Shown here: positions 43,916 through 58,891 of the stretch, in pieces
How the letters are laid out: every line of letters begins with the position of its first letter
How positions within the stretch are numbered: position 1 is the first letter of the stretch
Source: Nostocoides sp. F2B08
Lineage (GTDB): Bacteria > Actinomycetota > Actinomycetes > Actinomycetales > Dermatophilaceae
DNA length: 64,000 nucleotides
Assembly (NCBI RefSeq): GCF_009184895.1
Contig: NZ_WESE01000007.1
Coordinates: forward strand, 1-64,000
Direction of reading: 5' to 3'
Translations under genes and position numbers: made by a program
Notes under the pieces: generated by a model
Databases searched by the model: none
Seen by the model: the letters and a program-made list of their open reading frames with translations, nothing else
What the model was told of the DNA's origin: nothing

Positions 43916-44428
43916 ATGCCGACCATCGACTTCGACCCCCCGACCAGGTGTGTCGTCGGCACGGTGGGTCCCCCGGGTGAGCGGACCTTCTTCGTCCAGG
44001 TCCGCGCCGAGGGCCGATCCGCGGCCGTCTCCATCGAGAAGTTCCACGTGACGACCCTCGCGGACCGGATCAACGACGTCCTCGACCGCGTCGCCGGAGC
44101 CTCCGCGAGTGAGACCGCGGCCGCCCTGGTCGCCGACAACGACCCGCTCGAAGCGCCGATCGAGGAGGACTTCCGCGTCACGACCGTCCGACTCCTCTGG
44201 GACGCCGAGCGCGGCGCGGTCGTGGTGGAGCTCTACGACGAGGACCCCGACGAGGCCGAAGCGGCGCAGGGCATCCGGGTGTGGCTCAGCCCCCAGCATG
44301 CCAGGGCGTTCGCGCGCCGCGCGCTCGCGGTTGCCGCCGCCGGCCGACCGCCGTGCCCGTTCTGCGGCGGGCCGCTCGAGGCCTCCGGCCACATCTGCCC
44401 GCGCGCGAACGGCTACCGCCGCCAGTGA
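43916..44428 (+). CDS. DUF3090 family protein
   Basis: 170 residues. The start FDPPTRCVVGTVGPPGERTF, the middle VRLLWDAERGAVVVELY and the C-terminal zinc-type CPFCGGPLEASGHICPR match DUF3090. The four ligands are Cys-x2-Cys, His and Cys. Function is unknown. It is always next to the SCO1664 gene in actinomycetes as I recall, and here the two overlap by 4 bases. Confidence 0.9.
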   Translation: MPTIDFDPPTRCVVGTVGPPGERTFFVQVRAEGRSAAVSIEKFHVTTLADRINDVLDRVAGASASETAAALVADNDPLEAPIEEDFRVTTVRLLWDAERGAVVVELYDEDPDEAEAAQGIRVWLSPQHARAFARRALAVAAAGRPPCPFCGGPLEASGHICPRANGYRRQ

Positions 44429-45252
44429 GCCGACCCGCCCAGCCGCAGGGCGAGCGTCCGATTCCGGACGACGTCGTCGAGCGGGCCCTGGCGTCCGAGG
44501 ACCTCATGGTCGAGGGGCGCATCCTCGTCTCGAGCAACGCCGCTCTCCTCGTCTCGCTGTCGGTGGACAGGCGGCGACTTCACGCCATCTACAAGCCGGT
44601 GGCGCGCGAGAGACCCCTCTGGGACTACCCAGACGGCACTCTCGCCGGCCGGGAGCGAGCCGCGTACCTGGTCTCCGAGCTGGGCGGGTGGCACGTCGTG
44701 CCTCCCACGGTGCTGCGGGAGGAGGGTCCGTTGGGTTCAGGGTCGGTTCAGCTCTGGGTCGACGGCGAGAGCTCGTCCGTCGTCGACATCATCGCCCCCG
44801 GTTCGGTCCCCGACGGCTGGACCGCCGTCATCGAGGGCAGTGACCAGCACGGTTCGGCCGTGCTCCTCGTCCATACGACCGATCCGGCCACCCGTCGCGT
44901 CGCAGTCCTGGACCTGGTGCTCAACACCTCGGACCGAAAGGGCAGCCATCTCATCCGGTCCGCCGCGACGGACCACGTGTGGGGTGTCGACCATGGCGTC
45001 TCCCTCGGTGTCGAGCCGAAGGTGCGCACGGTGCTGTGGGGATTCATGGGACAGCCGTTGGGGGACGCCGACCTCGAGCCCGTCCACCGGCTGCGGTCCG
45101 CTCTGGAGGACTCCCGCAGCGACGAGCTCGCCCTGCATCTCACCCAGGACGAGCTCGCCGCGCTGGCCGAGCGGACCGACGCCCTGCTCGAACAGCGGGT
45201 CTTCCCGGGACCGAGCCCGGACTGGCCGGCTGTTCCGTGGCCGGCGCTGTGA
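44425..45252 (+). CDS. SCO1664 family protein
   Basis: 275 residues from GTG 44425 (GTGA overlap). It shows kinase-like features: HAIYKPVARERPLWDYPDGT (Lys in a PI3/4-kinase-like setting), DLVLNTSDRKGSHLI (catalytic loop Asp and Asn) and WGVDHGVSLG (metal-binding Asp). It belongs to the SCO1664 family found beside DUF3090. Kinase activity is an inference. The pair lies before mshC. Confidence 0.85.
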   Translation: MSRPAQPQGERPIPDDVVERALASEDLMVEGRILVSSNAALLVSLSVDRRRLHAIYKPVARERPLWDYPDGTLAGRERAAYLVSELGGWHVVPPTVLREEGPLGSGSVQLWVDGESSSVVDIIAPGSVPDGWTAVIEGSDQHGSAVLLVHTTDPATRRVAVLDLVLNTSDRKGSHLIRSAATDHVWGVDHGVSLGVEPKVRTVLWGFMGQPLGDADLEPVHRLRSALEDSRSDELALHLTQDELAALAERTDALLEQRVFPGPSPDWPAVPWPAL

Positions 45253-45263
45253 CGCGCGCCGAC

Positions 45264-45269
45264 TAGGCT
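45264..45269 (+). promoter_or_regulatory. Leaderless -10 box for mshC
   Basis: TAGGCT ends eight bases before GTG 45278, which decides the start where the open frame extends 430 bases further upstream. Confidence 0.6.
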
Positions 45270-45277
45270 TGCCTCCC

Positions 45278-46528
45278 GTGATCTCCTGGCCCACTCCTTT
45301 CGTGCCCGCCGTCCCGGGCACCGGCGCAGAGTTGTTTTTGCACGACCAGAGAACGGACAGCCTGCGCCCTGTGCGGCCAGGGCGGGTCGCCCGGATCTAC
45401 GCCTGCGGGGTGACACCCTACGACTCGACCCACCTCGGGCACGCCGCCACCTACGTCGCTGGCGACCTGCTGCACCGGACACTGCTCGACGCCGGTCACG
45501 AGATCCTGTCCGTGCAGAACATCACCGACATCGACGATCCTCTGCTCGAGCGTGCGGACCGGGACGGAGTCGATTGGCAGGACCTGGCCACCGCCTCGAT
45601 CACGCTGTTCCGCGACGACATGACGGCCCTCGCCGTCATCCCGCCCACCCACTACCTCGGGGTGGTGGAGTCGATGTCGGTGGTCGTGGCCGCCGTCAGG
45701 AGCCTCGTGGACCGTGGTCTCACCTACGCCCTCACCGACGATTCGGGGGCCCGTGACGTCTACCTGGATCTCTCCATGGTCTCTGCCCCGGCCGGTGCCC
45801 TCAGTGGGCTCGACCACGAGGCGATGGTCGGCCTCTCCCATGCTCGTGGCGGTGACCCCGACCGCCCCGGCAAGCGCGATCCGATCGATCCGCTGCTGTG
45901 GCGCGGGGAACGGTCCGGGGAACCGGCGTGGGATGGCGGCGATGGGCTTGGCCGGGGTCGTCCGGGATGGCACATCGAGTGCACCGCGTTGGCGCTCGAG
46001 CACCTCGGAGCGCCCTTCGACGTCCAGATCGGGGGACACGATCTCGTCTTCCCGCACCATGAGATGTCAGCGCTGCAGTCGGTCGCCCTCACCGGCGCCC
46101 CGACCTACGCGGACCACCACCTGTACCAGGCACTCGTTGCCTACGACGGCGAGAAGATGAGCAAGTCGAAGGGCAACCTCGTCTTCGTCTCGGCGCTGCG
46201 CGAGTCCGGCGTCGACCCCATGGTCATCCGTGCCCTGATCCTCGGCCAGCACTACCGGCGTGAATGGGAGTACACGGACGACCTCCTGCGCGCCGCCGAG
46301 GCCCGCGTCGCGCGCTGGCGTGAAGCCCTCTCGGTCAACACCGGTCCGGATGCCCAGGGGACGATCGACCGGATCAGAGCCGCCCTGGCCGACGACCTGG
46401 ACGGCCCCAGCGCGCTCGAGGCACTCGATGCCTGGGCCGACCGGACGCTGACCGCTGGGGGGCACCACGACGACGGACCGGGCTTGGTGTCCAGGGCAAT
46501 GGACGCCCTTCTGGGACTGCGCCTGTGA
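45278..46528 (+). CDS. mshC: Mycothiol ligase MshC (cysteine:1D-myo-inositol-GlcN ligase)
   Basis: 416 residues. A class I aminoacyl-tRNA-synthetase fold derived from CysS. It has YACGVTPYDSTHLGHAATYV (zinc Cys and the HIGH-like HLGH), IECTALALEHLG and IGGHDLVFPHHEMSALQ (remaining zinc ligands), and the KMSKS loop EKMSKSKGN. It joins cysteine to GlcN-Ins using ATP in mycothiol synthesis. The length is near the usual 410-420. The leaderless start agrees with the family N-terminus. Confidence 0.95.
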   Translation: MISWPTPFVPAVPGTGAELFLHDQRTDSLRPVRPGRVARIYACGVTPYDSTHLGHAATYVAGDLLHRTLLDAGHEILSVQNITDIDDPLLERADRDGVDWQDLATASITLFRDDMTALAVIPPTHYLGVVESMSVVVAAVRSLVDRGLTYALTDDSGARDVYLDLSMVSAPAGALSGLDHEAMVGLSHARGGDPDRPGKRDPIDPLLWRGERSGEPAWDGGDGLGRGRPGWHIECTALALEHLGAPFDVQIGGHDLVFPHHEMSALQSVALTGAPTYADHHLYQALVAYDGEKMSKSKGNLVFVSALRESGVDPMVIRALILGQHYRREWEYTDDLLRAAEARVARWREALSVNTGPDAQGTIDRIRAALADDLDGPSALEALDAWADRTLTAGGHHDDGPGLVSRAMDALLGLRL

Positions 46529-46581
46529 GGAGGTCCCGCACGCGGGAGGTGCCGCCCTCGGAGACACGCTCCGCGCTGGGG

Positions 46582-47457
46582 TCAGCTGTCGCCAGCAAGG
46601 CCGGCTGAGCCGGGATCCGACTCACCGCGTCGACGCAGGAAGCGCTCGAACTCGCGCGCGATCGCCTCGCCGCTGGCCTCGGGAAGGTCGGCTGTGTCCT
46701 GGGCCTCCTCCAGGGCTCCGACGTATTCGGCGACCTCGTCGTCACCCTCGGCCAGCTCGTTGACCCCTCGCTCCCAGGCCCGGGCGTCGTCGTCGAGGTC
46801 GAGGTGGTCGATGGGGGCGTCGAGGATCTCCTCCAGCCGGGTCAACAGTGCAAGCGTCGCCTTGGGCGATGGGGTGTGTCCTGCGTAGTGCGGAACCGCG
46901 GCCCAGCACGAGATGGACTCCAGGCCGCCCTGACCGGCGGCATCCGCGAGCACACCGACGATGCCCGTCGGTCCTTCGTACCGGCTGATCTCGAGGTCAT
47001 ACCGGTGCAGGGTCGCCTCGTCGTCCGACGTGGCAGTCACCGGAATGGGGCGCGTGTGCGCCACGTCCGCCATGAGGGCGCCGAGCGTGATGACCGTGCT
47101 GGCCCCGATCGCGTGGGCGAAGTCCATGATCTCGATGACGAACGCGCGCCACCGGAACGACGGCTCGACCCCCTGGATGAGGATGACGTCCCGGCCGAGC
47201 GTGGTGCGCTGTGCGAGGAGCATCCGGGTCGTGCGCCAGTGGATCCGGCGCCGGCCGTCATCGACGATGACGCGTGGCCGGTTGACCTGGAAGTCGTAGT
47301 AGTCCTCGGGATCCAACGCGGCGATCGGCTCGGCCTCCCAGATCAGGGTCAGGTGGTCGATGAGGGCCGTCGCAGCCTCGCCCGCGTCGTTCCAGCCCTC
47401 GAAGGCGGCGATGACGATCGGGTCGGCGAGCTCGGGGATGTCATCGAGTTCGATCAT
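46582..47457 (-). CDS. PAC2 family protein (proteasome assembly chaperone-like fold)
   Basis: 291 residues. PAC2 features: VIAAFEGWNDAGEAATALID, VNRPRVIVDDGRRR, LIQGVEPSFRWRAFV, VITLGALMADVAHTRPIPVT and GIVGVLADAAGQGGLESISC. The C-terminal 50 residues are acidic and Arg-rich. Eukaryotic PAC2 assists 20S assembly. In actinobacteria a link to the proteasome has been suggested but not shown. A TAAGGT box lies six bases before the ATG. Confidence 0.9.
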   Translation of the reverse strand: MIELDDIPELADPIVIAAFEGWNDAGEAATALIDHLTLIWEAEPIAALDPEDYYDFQVNRPRVIVDDGRRRIHWRTTRMLLAQRTTLGRDVILIQGVEPSFRWRAFVIEIMDFAHAIGASTVITLGALMADVAHTRPIPVTATSDDEATLHRYDLEISRYEGPTGIVGVLADAAGQGGLESISCWAAVPHYAGHTPSPKATLALLTRLEEILDAPIDHLDLDDDARAWERGVNELAEGDDEVAEYVGALEEAQDTADLPEASGEAIAREFERFLRRRGESDPGSAGLAGDS

Positions 47458-47463
47458 GCCGAC

Positions 47464-47479
47464 ACCTTATGTCTAGGCT
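47464..47479. promoter_or_regulatory. Back-to-back leaderless promoters of the PAC2 and HAD genes
   Basis: On the minus strand TAAGGT (47464-47469) serves PAC2 (ATG 47457). On the plus strand TAGGCT (47474-47479) serves the HAD gene (GTG 47487). Only four bases separate the two boxes, so the genes probably compete for polymerase. Confidence 0.55.
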
Positions 47480-47486
47480 GTGGCAC

Positions 47487-48173
47487 GTGCTCGCACCTCG
47501 ACCTCCCGCGGCCCTGCTCTGGGACATGGACGGCACCCTCGTCGACACCGAGCCGTACTGGATCGAGGCCGAGCACAACCTCGTCGAGGAAGCCGGCGGC
47601 CGCTGGTCGGAGCAGCTCGCCAGGCAGCTCGTCGGTCAGGACCTTTATGTGTCCGCGGAGTTCATCCGGGCCAACTCACCGATCACACTCGGTCCCGAGG
47701 AGATCATCGATGCGCTCCTCGCCACGGTGGTCGCCCGGGTCGAGCGGCACATCCCGTGGCGGCCCGGTGCCCGCGAGCTCCTGCTCGCCGGCTCGGCAGC
47801 GGGCATCCGGATGGCCCTGGTGACGATGTCATGGACCCGACTCGTCGAACCGGTCATGGACGCGCTTCCGGCCGGGACCTTTGACGCCGTCGCATCCGGG
47901 GATGTCGTGGCCCACGGCAAACCCCACCCCGAGCCATACCTGCACGCCGCCCGGGAGCTGTCCGTCGATCCGGCCGACTGCTTGGCGATCGAGGACTCCC
48001 CGACCGGGGTCCGGTCCGCGACGAGCGCCGGTGTCCCCACCCTTGCGGTACGCCACATCGTCGACATCCCTGCCATGCCGGGCGCCCTCCCCCTCAGAAG
48101 CCTCTCGGATGTGGCGGTGGAGGACCTCGGCGCGCTTCGGCGTCGGGCGGCCGAGTCCTTCGTCACGGTGTAG
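47487..48173 (+). CDS. HAD superfamily hydrolase (beta-phosphoglucomutase-like)
   Basis: 228 residues from GTG 47487, seven bases after TAGGCT; an ATG at 47469 is in frame but lies before the box. The core is LLWDMDGTLVDTEPYW (Asp13, Asp15), MALVTMSWTRL (motif II), GKPHPEPY (motif III Lys) and CLAIEDSPTGVRSA (motif IV). The Ile/Leu cap is of the phosphoglucomutase and pseudouridine-phosphatase kind. Substrate unknown. Its stop overlaps the end of the opposing gene by 11 bases. Confidence 0.9.
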   Translation: MLAPRPPAALLWDMDGTLVDTEPYWIEAEHNLVEEAGGRWSEQLARQLVGQDLYVSAEFIRANSPITLGPEEIIDALLATVVARVERHIPWRPGARELLLAGSAAGIRMALVTMSWTRLVEPVMDALPAGTFDAVASGDVVAHGKPHPEPYLHAARELSVDPADCLAIEDSPTGVRSATSAGVPTLAVRHIVDIPAMPGALPLRSLSDVAVEDLGALRRRAAESFVTV

Positions 48174-49023
48174 GCACACATGCCCCGCGATCGGACGGGG
48201 TCGCTCCTGCAACGCTCGGCTCGAGCGCCAGAGTGGCGGCGGTGATCGGGAGAGGAGGGGGCGTGCCGCCGAACTCCGGGCAGAGTTCCTGGAAGTCACA
48301 CCACCTGCAGAGCGTGGAGGTCCTGGGACGCCAGTCTCCCGTCCGTGCCGCTCGCTCGATCGCCGCCCACACCGCCTTGATGTTGCGCTCGACGGCCAGG
48401 AGGTCGGCCTCGTCGGGGGAGTACCTCAGAACCCTCCCGTCGCCGAGGTAGACCAACTGGAGCAGGTCGGGGACGGCGCCCCGCAGTCGCCAGAGCACGA
48501 GCGCGTAGAAGCGCAGCTGGAACAGCGCCTTGCCCTCGAATCGCTCGTCAGGACAACGGCCGGTCTTGTAGTCGACGATCCTGACCTCGCCGGTCGGCGC
48601 GACGTCGAGGCGGTCGATGTAGCCGCGGAGCACGAGCCCGTCCACGTCCGCCTCGACGTACAGCTCACGCTCGGCCGGCTCGAGACGGGTGGGGTCCTCG
48701 AGCTCGAACCATCGGCGGACGAGCGCGCCGGCCTGGTCGAGCCAGCGCTTGTCGCCGTCCTCCTCCGCGGCGGGCAGCTCGGCGAGAGCGGGCTCGAGCT
48801 CGACGAGGGCCCGCCACCGCGGTGCCACGAGCTGGACGGCACGCTCCGGTGTCCGTTCGTGGGCCGGCAGCTCGAACAGCTCTTCGAGGACGGCGTGGAC
48901 GAGAGTTCCCCTGGCGGCCGCCGGGCTGGGGGGCTCGGCGAGCCGGTCGACCGTCCGGAACCGATAGAGCAGCGGGCACTGTTTGAAGTCCGACGCCCGG
49001 CTCGGGGAGAGGGCTGGGGTCAT
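48163..49023 (-). CDS. RecB-family nuclease with Fe-S-type cysteines
   Basis: 286 residues from ATG 49023, with TACCCT six bases upstream; the open frame runs far upstream but without family sequence. It begins SPSRASDFKQCPLLYRFRTV, has LRGYIDRLDVAPTGEVRIVD followed by YKTG (Asp and the D-x-K core) and QLRFYALVLWRLRG, and ends TLCRWCDFQELCPEF. The first Cys plus three at the end match the AddB/Cas4-type [4Fe-4S] nuclease layout. Stand-alone RecB-like proteins of this kind are common in actinomycetes. Role not known. Confidence 0.88.
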   Translation of the reverse strand: MTPALSPSRASDFKQCPLLYRFRTVDRLAEPPSPAAARGTLVHAVLEELFELPAHERTPERAVQLVAPRWRALVELEPALAELPAAEEDGDKRWLDQAGALVRRWFELEDPTRLEPAERELYVEADVDGLVLRGYIDRLDVAPTGEVRIVDYKTGRCPDERFEGKALFQLRFYALVLWRLRGAVPDLLQLVYLGDGRVLRYSPDEADLLAVERNIKAVWAAIERAARTGDWRPRTSTLCRWCDFQELCPEFGGTPPPLPITAATLALEPSVAGATPSDRGACVPTP

Positions 49024-49055
49024 GTGTCGAGGGTATGCGCGCGGGCCGACAGCGG

Positions 49056-52769
<3,714 letters not shown>

Positions 52770-52819
52770 GACCACCAAGTATGGCAAGCGCTGCCCTGAA
52801 CGCCGCTTAGTCTTGCCAT
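52770..52819. promoter_or_regulatory. Divergent metH / site-2 protease promoter with a 9-bp inverted repeat
   Basis: The 50 bases hold two leaderless promoters. TAGTCT (52808-52813) is six bases before ATG 52820, and CATACT on the minus strand is eight bases before GTG 52769. tatggcaag (52780-52788) and cttgccata (52812-52820) are perfect inverted copies. The right arm covers the last base of TAGTCT and the first base of the start codon, so a protein bound there could switch both genes. Confidence 0.55.
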
Positions 52820-54986
<2,167 letters not shown>

Positions 54987-55059
54987 CCCGCTCGAGGACT
55001 GACGCGACCACCATGCGATTGCCTCTTCACGGGTGCGGGACATCTCGCCTGCACGGGGT

Positions 55060-55065
55060 TAGTGT
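55060..55065 (+). promoter_or_regulatory. Leaderless -10 box for arc
   Basis: TAGTGT ends six bases before ATG 55072. Confidence 0.55.
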
Positions 55066-55071
55066 CGAAGC

Positions 55072-56727
55072 ATGAGCGAGACGCCGAGCTACCAGCGCAC
55101 CCGTGACCTCGAGGCGCGGGTCGCTCAGCTGCAGTCGAACCTCTCGACGGTGTCGTCGCAGAACGACCGCCTCGTGCGCACCCTAAGGGACGCCCGCGAG
55201 CAGATCGTGGCACTCAAGTCCGAGGTGGACCGGCTCGCGCAGCCGCCCAGCGCATACGGCGTGGTCCTCGAGACCTTCGACGACGACACGGTGGACATCC
55301 TCACCGGCGGTCGCAAGATGCACGTCGCCGTGAGTCCGACCGTCGAGGTGGACGACCTCGGGGTGGGACGTGAGGTCATGCTCAACGAGGCGATGAACGT
55401 CGTCGCCGTTCGTGGTTTCGAGCAGGTGGGGGAGGTCGTCACGGTCAAGGAGGTCCTCGACACCGGCCGGGTCCTCATCGTGGCGCACGCGGACGAGGAG
55501 CGCGTCTGCCGGATGGCGGAGTCGCTCGTCGAGGTTCCCATCCGAGCCGGCGACTCGCTCATGCTGGAGTCGCGGTCAGGACTGGTCTACGAGAAGATCC
55601 CGAAGATCGAGGTCGCCGAGCTCGTTCTCGAAGAGGTGCCCGACATCGCCTATGAGGACATCGGAGGTCTCGGGCGGCAGATCAGTGCGATCCGGGACGC
55701 CGTCGAGCTGCCCTACCTGCACCCCGACCTGTTCACCGAGCACCACCTCAAGCCGCCCAAGGGCGTGCTCCTCTACGGCCCGCCCGGATGCGGCAAGACG
55801 ATGATCGCCAAGGCGGTCGCAGCATCGTTGGCCCGCAAGGTCGCGGAGAAGGAAGGCAAGGAGCTGACCAAGTCCTACTTCCTCAACATCAAGGGACCCG
55901 AGCTGCTCAACAAGTACGTCGGCGAGACGGAGCGCCACATTCGGCTCATCTTCCAGCGGGCTCGCGAGAAGGCCTCGGACGGCACCCCAGTGGTCGTGTT
56001 CTTCGACGAGATGGACAGCCTGTTCCGAACGCGCGGGTCCGGCGTGTCCTCCGATGTCGAGACGACGATCGTCCCCCAGCTGCTCTCCGAGATCGACGGG
56101 GTCGAGCGCCTCGAGAACGTCATCGTCATCGGCGCCTCCAACCGTGAGGACATGATCGACCCGGCGATCCTGCGTCCGGGACGGCTCGATGTGAAGATCA
56201 AGATCGAGCGTCCGGACGCCGAGGCCGCCAAGGACATCTTCAGCAAGTACCTCACCACCGGGCTACCGCTCCATGCGGACGACCTCGCTGTGCACGGCGG
56301 GTCGGTCGAGGCCACGGTCGAGGCGATGATCCATGCCGTGGTGGACAGGATGTACTCCGAGATCGACGAGAACCGCTTCCTCGAGGTCACCTACGCCGGC
56401 GGCGACAAGGAGGTCCTGTACTTCAAGGACTTCAACTCCGGCGCGATGATGCAGAACATCGTCGACCGAGCGAAGAAGATGGCGATCAAGGACTTCCTCG
56501 AGACGGGGCAGCGGGGTCTTCGCGTCGACCACCTCCTCGCGTCATGCGTGGATGAGTTCAAGGAGAACGAGGACCTCCCGAACACGACCAACCCCGACGA
56601 CTGGGCGCGTATCTCCGGCAAGAAGGGCGAGCGGATCGTCTACATCCGCACGCTGATCAACGGCAAGTCCGGCTCCGAGCCCGGTCGGGCCATCGACTCG
56701 GTGAAGGGGACCGGACAGTACCTCTGA
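55072..56727 (+). CDS. arc: Proteasomal ATPase Arc (Mpa)
   Basis: 551 residues. A coiled coil (about 7-50) binds Pup. Two OB folds follow (about 55-190), then the AAA domain with Walker [10 protein letters not shown] (Lys242) and Walker [12 protein letters not shown], and [15 protein letters not shown]. The C-terminus is GTGQYL, the end that opens the 20S gate. It unfolds pupylated proteins for the proteasome encoded 4 kb downstream. A leaderless -10 box serves it. Confidence 0.96.
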   Translation: MSETPSYQRTRDLEARVAQLQSNLSTVSSQNDRLVRTLRDAREQIVALKSEVDRLAQPPSAYGVVLETFDDDTVDILTGGRKMHVAVSPTVEVDDLGVGREVMLNEAMNVVAVRGFEQVGEVVTVKEVLDTGRVLIVAHADEERVCRMAESLVEVPIRAGDSLMLESRSGLVYEKIPKIEVAELVLEEVPDIAYEDIGGLGRQISAIRDAVELPYLHPDLFTEHHLKPPKGVLLYGPPGCGKTMIAKAVAASLARKVAEKEGKELTKSYFLNIKGPELLNKYVGETERHIRLIFQRAREKASDGTPVVVFFDEMDSLFRTRGSGVSSDVETTIVPQLLSEIDGVERLENVIVIGASNREDMIDPAILRPGRLDVKIKIERPDAEAAKDIFSKYLTTGLPLHADDLAVHGGSVEATVEAMIHAVVDRMYSEIDENRFLEVTYAGGDKEVLYFKDFNSGAMMQNIVDRAKKMAIKDFLETGQRGLRVDHLLASCVDEFKENEDLPNTTNPDDWARISGKKGERIVYIRTLINGKSGSEPGRAIDSVKGTGQYL

Positions 56728-56766
56728 ACGCCCGCCCCGCACACTGGCCCGAGGCAGGGCACCGGG

Positions 56767-57756
56767 TCAGGCGTGGACGGCGTCGAAGAGCGAGCGCTGC
56801 GGCGGGGCGTAGGTGGGGTCGACACCGTCGAACAGGCTGCTCACCGACTCGCCGGCGTGAATCCGGCTGATGGCTTCGGCGAAGAGACCGGCGACCGACC
56901 TGACCTGCAGCTCCGGCCACGCCCGCGGGGCGGGCACCGTGTCGGTCGTGACGACCTGGGAGATCATCGGGTGCGAACGGAGCCGCTCGACCGCCCGCCC
57001 CGCGAACAGGCCGTGCGTGCAGGCGACCGCGGCCTCGGTGCAGCCGGCGTCGGCGAGCTTGTCGAGGAGCTCGATGATCGACCCTCCCGTCGCGATCTCG
57101 TCATCGAGGATGATGGCGCGCCGCGCGCTGACGTCACCGACGATGGAGTCGATCACGACCCGGTCGTCGGCGAGTCGGCGCTTGGAGCCCGCGGCGACGG
57201 GCAGACCCAGGAGCCGGGAGAACTGAGTGGCGTCCTTGGCGTTGCCGAGGTCGGGGGAGACGACGATCGAGTCGCTCAGGTCGGTGCCGCGGAAATGGTC
57301 GGCGAGCACGCCCAGCGCCGTCAGGTGGTCGACCGGAACGCTGAAGAAGCCGTGGACCTGAGGTGCGTGCAGCGTCATGGTGAGGACCCGGTCGGCGCCG
57401 GCGGTCGAGATGAGGTCCGCCACGAGGCGCCCACCGAGACTGATCCGGGAGGCGTCCTTCTTGTCCGATCTCGCGTAGGCGTAGTGGGGGATCACCGCCG
57501 TGATCTGGGCGGCCGAGGCCCCGCGGGCTGCGTCGATCATGAGCAGCAGCTCCATCAGGGAGTCCTGTGTCGGGGGCACGAGTGGCTGGACGATGTAGAC
57601 GTCCCGCTGGCGGCAGTTGGCGAGGAGCTGGGTCTGCAGGCAGTCGTTGGAGAAACGGGTGATCGTCGCCTCCGAGACCGAGGTGCCGAGCTCCCGGCAG
57701 ATCCGGTCGGCGAGGGTCCGGTGGGCCGAGCCGGAGAACACGACGATGTCTCGCAC
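56767..57756 (-). CDS. Ribose-phosphate diphosphokinase (PRPP synthetase) family protein
   Basis: 329 residues from GTG 57756, seven bases after a minus-strand TAGAGT (57764-57769); the open frame continues eight codons further. It shows DIVVFSGSAHRTLADRI, VPPTQDSLMELLLMIDAAR, IPHYAYARSDKKDA, MTLHAPQVHGFF and the PRPP loop ILDDEIATGGSI. The flexible loop (SKRRLADDRV) and the start are divergent from the glmU-linked Prs. It may be a second copy. It lies with a hydrolase gene between arc and dop. Confidence 0.85.
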   Translation of the reverse strand: MRDIVVFSGSAHRTLADRICRELGTSVSEATITRFSNDCLQTQLLANCRQRDVYIVQPLVPPTQDSLMELLLMIDAARGASAAQITAVIPHYAYARSDKKDASRISLGGRLVADLISTAGADRVLTMTLHAPQVHGFFSVPVDHLTALGVLADHFRGTDLSDSIVVSPDLGNAKDATQFSRLLGLPVAAGSKRRLADDRVVIDSIVGDVSARRAIILDDEIATGGSIIELLDKLADAGCTEAAVACTHGLFAGRAVERLRSHPMISQVVTTDTVPAPRAWPELQVRSVAGLFAEAISRIHAGESVSSLFDGVDPTYAPPQRSLFDAVHA

Positions 57757-57766
57757 GTCGTCCACT

Positions 57767-58756
57767 CTAGACGCGGGCACCCAGGTGGCGGCTCATCTCG
57801 GCGACGATCTCGGCGCGGTGTTGTCGACCGATGAGGGTGGCCCCCGGAACCGAGGCGAACCCGTGGGGGACGCCGAGGTAGTTCGTCAGGCGCACCTCGA
57901 CGCCGGCTGCACGCAGAGCCTCCGCATAGCGGATCCCGTCGTCGCGGATCGGATCGAGATCGGCCGTCTGGACCAACGTCGATGGCAGGCCCTCGAGGTC
58001 GCCGAACAACGGGGAGACAAGAGGGTCGCACCGCTTGGTCACGTCCGGGACGTAGTGGTCCGCGAAGCAGTCCATCGAGCGCTTCGTGAGGATGGGCGCA
58101 TCGGCGTGTTCGACGATCGAGGGCGAGGACATCGTCAGGTCCGTGACCGGGTAGATCAGCGCCTGGTGCCGGATGGCGTCGAGACCGTCGTCCCGGAAAC
58201 ACTGGGCCGCGACGGCGGCGAGGTTTCCGCCGGCGCTGTCACCGCATACAGCCAGACGAGTCGGGTCCGCGCCGATCTGCGCGCCGTTCCCGACGACCCA
58301 GCGTGCGGCGTCGATGCAGTCGTGAGCCGCAACCGGCGCCGGATGCTCCGGCGCCATTCGGTAGTCGACCGACAGCACGAGCGCGTCGAGCTCGTCGCAG
58401 AGGTAGGTGCACAGGGAGTCGTAGTTGACGACGTTGCCGAACACCCAGCCGCCACCGTGGAAGTACATGACGACCGGAAGAGGTCCCCGGCCGCGCGCAC
58501 CGTGCGGGCGATAGGTTCGGATCGGGATCTCGTAGCCGTCCCGCGCCGGCGCCGTGGCGTAGCCGATCCCGACGTCCGTTCGGATCTCACCGAGAATGCC
58601 GGTCAGCAGCCGTGTCCTGGGATAGACCGCCGTGCGGGCTTCGCGGATGTCGTCCTCGGTCATCGACCAGACGGGCTTGCGGGCGAACTTGTCCACGAGG
58701 GTGGCGATGACAGCGGTGCGCAGGGACATCCCGCGGAGTGTGAGTGCCATGCGCAT
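57767..58756 (-). CDS. HSL-family alpha/beta hydrolase
   Basis: 329 residues. The oxyanion motif HGGGWVFGN and the nucleophile GDSAGGNLAAV identify the hormone-sensitive-lipase group; LDPIRDDGIRYAEALRAAGV and GVPHGF supply the Asp and His. It hydrolyses esters of unknown nature. Its promoter overlaps that of dop: CATGAT on the minus strand lies eight bases before this ATG. Confidence 0.9.
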   Translation of the reverse strand: MRMALTLRGMSLRTAVIATLVDKFARKPVWSMTEDDIREARTAVYPRTRLLTGILGEIRTDVGIGYATAPARDGYEIPIRTYRPHGARGRGPLPVVMYFHGGGWVFGNVVNYDSLCTYLCDELDALVLSVDYRMAPEHPAPVAAHDCIDAARWVVGNGAQIGADPTRLAVCGDSAGGNLAAVAAQCFRDDGLDAIRHQALIYPVTDLTMSSPSIVEHADAPILTKRSMDCFADHYVPDVTKRCDPLVSPLFGDLEGLPSTLVQTADLDPIRDDGIRYAEALRAAGVEVRLTNYLGVPHGFASVPGATLIGRQHRAEIVAEMSRHLGARV

Positions 58757-58761
58757 AGGCT
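58756..58761 (+). promoter_or_regulatory. -10 box for the dop leader
   Basis: TAGGCT ends six bases before ATG 58768, the start of the first leader peptide, not of dop itself. Confidence 0.55.
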
Positions 58762-58767
58762 GCCATC

Positions 58768-58833
58768 ATGACGACGCGACGGGTCATGGGGATCGTTTTT
58801 TCCCGCTCCCCGTGCGGGAGGTGCGGGAGATGA
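58768..58833 (+). CDS. Leader peptide 1 upstream of dop (21 residues)
   Basis: The frame starts at a probably leaderless ATG and reads MTTRRVMGIV followed by [11 protein letters not shown] and TGA. The first nine residues copy the Dop N-terminus except residue 3 (Thr for Val). The stop overlaps the ATG of leader 2 (ATGA), so ribosomes could re-initiate. The 62-bp unit ends with GGGAGGTGCGGGAG, a Shine-Dalgarno for the next ATG. It is inferred to be a regulatory uORF and may have no function as a peptide. Confidence 0.5.
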   Translation: MTTRRVMGIVFSRSPCGRCGR

Positions 58834-58891
58834 CTGTCAGGCGGGTCATGGGGATCGTTCTCTCCCGCTCCCCGTGCGGGAGGTGCGGGAG
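58768..58891 (+). repeat. Two tandem 62-bp repeats before dop
   Basis: Unit 1 is 58768-58829 and unit 2 is 58830-58891. Each is 28 bases equal or nearly equal to the start of dop (atgactgtcaggcgggtcat then ggggatcg) and 34 bases with a tcccgc...gcggga hairpin and GGGAGG. The first 28 bases of unit 2 are identical to the dop start. Unit 1 differs at its beginning and in the T-run, so the array is not a simple assembly echo. Confidence 0.9.

Noticed and set aside
58874-58891. Earlier in-frame ATG for dop (six residues longer)
   Set aside because: It lies inside the repeat unit with no ribosome site. The ATG at 58892 has GGGAGG and matches the family N-terminus.
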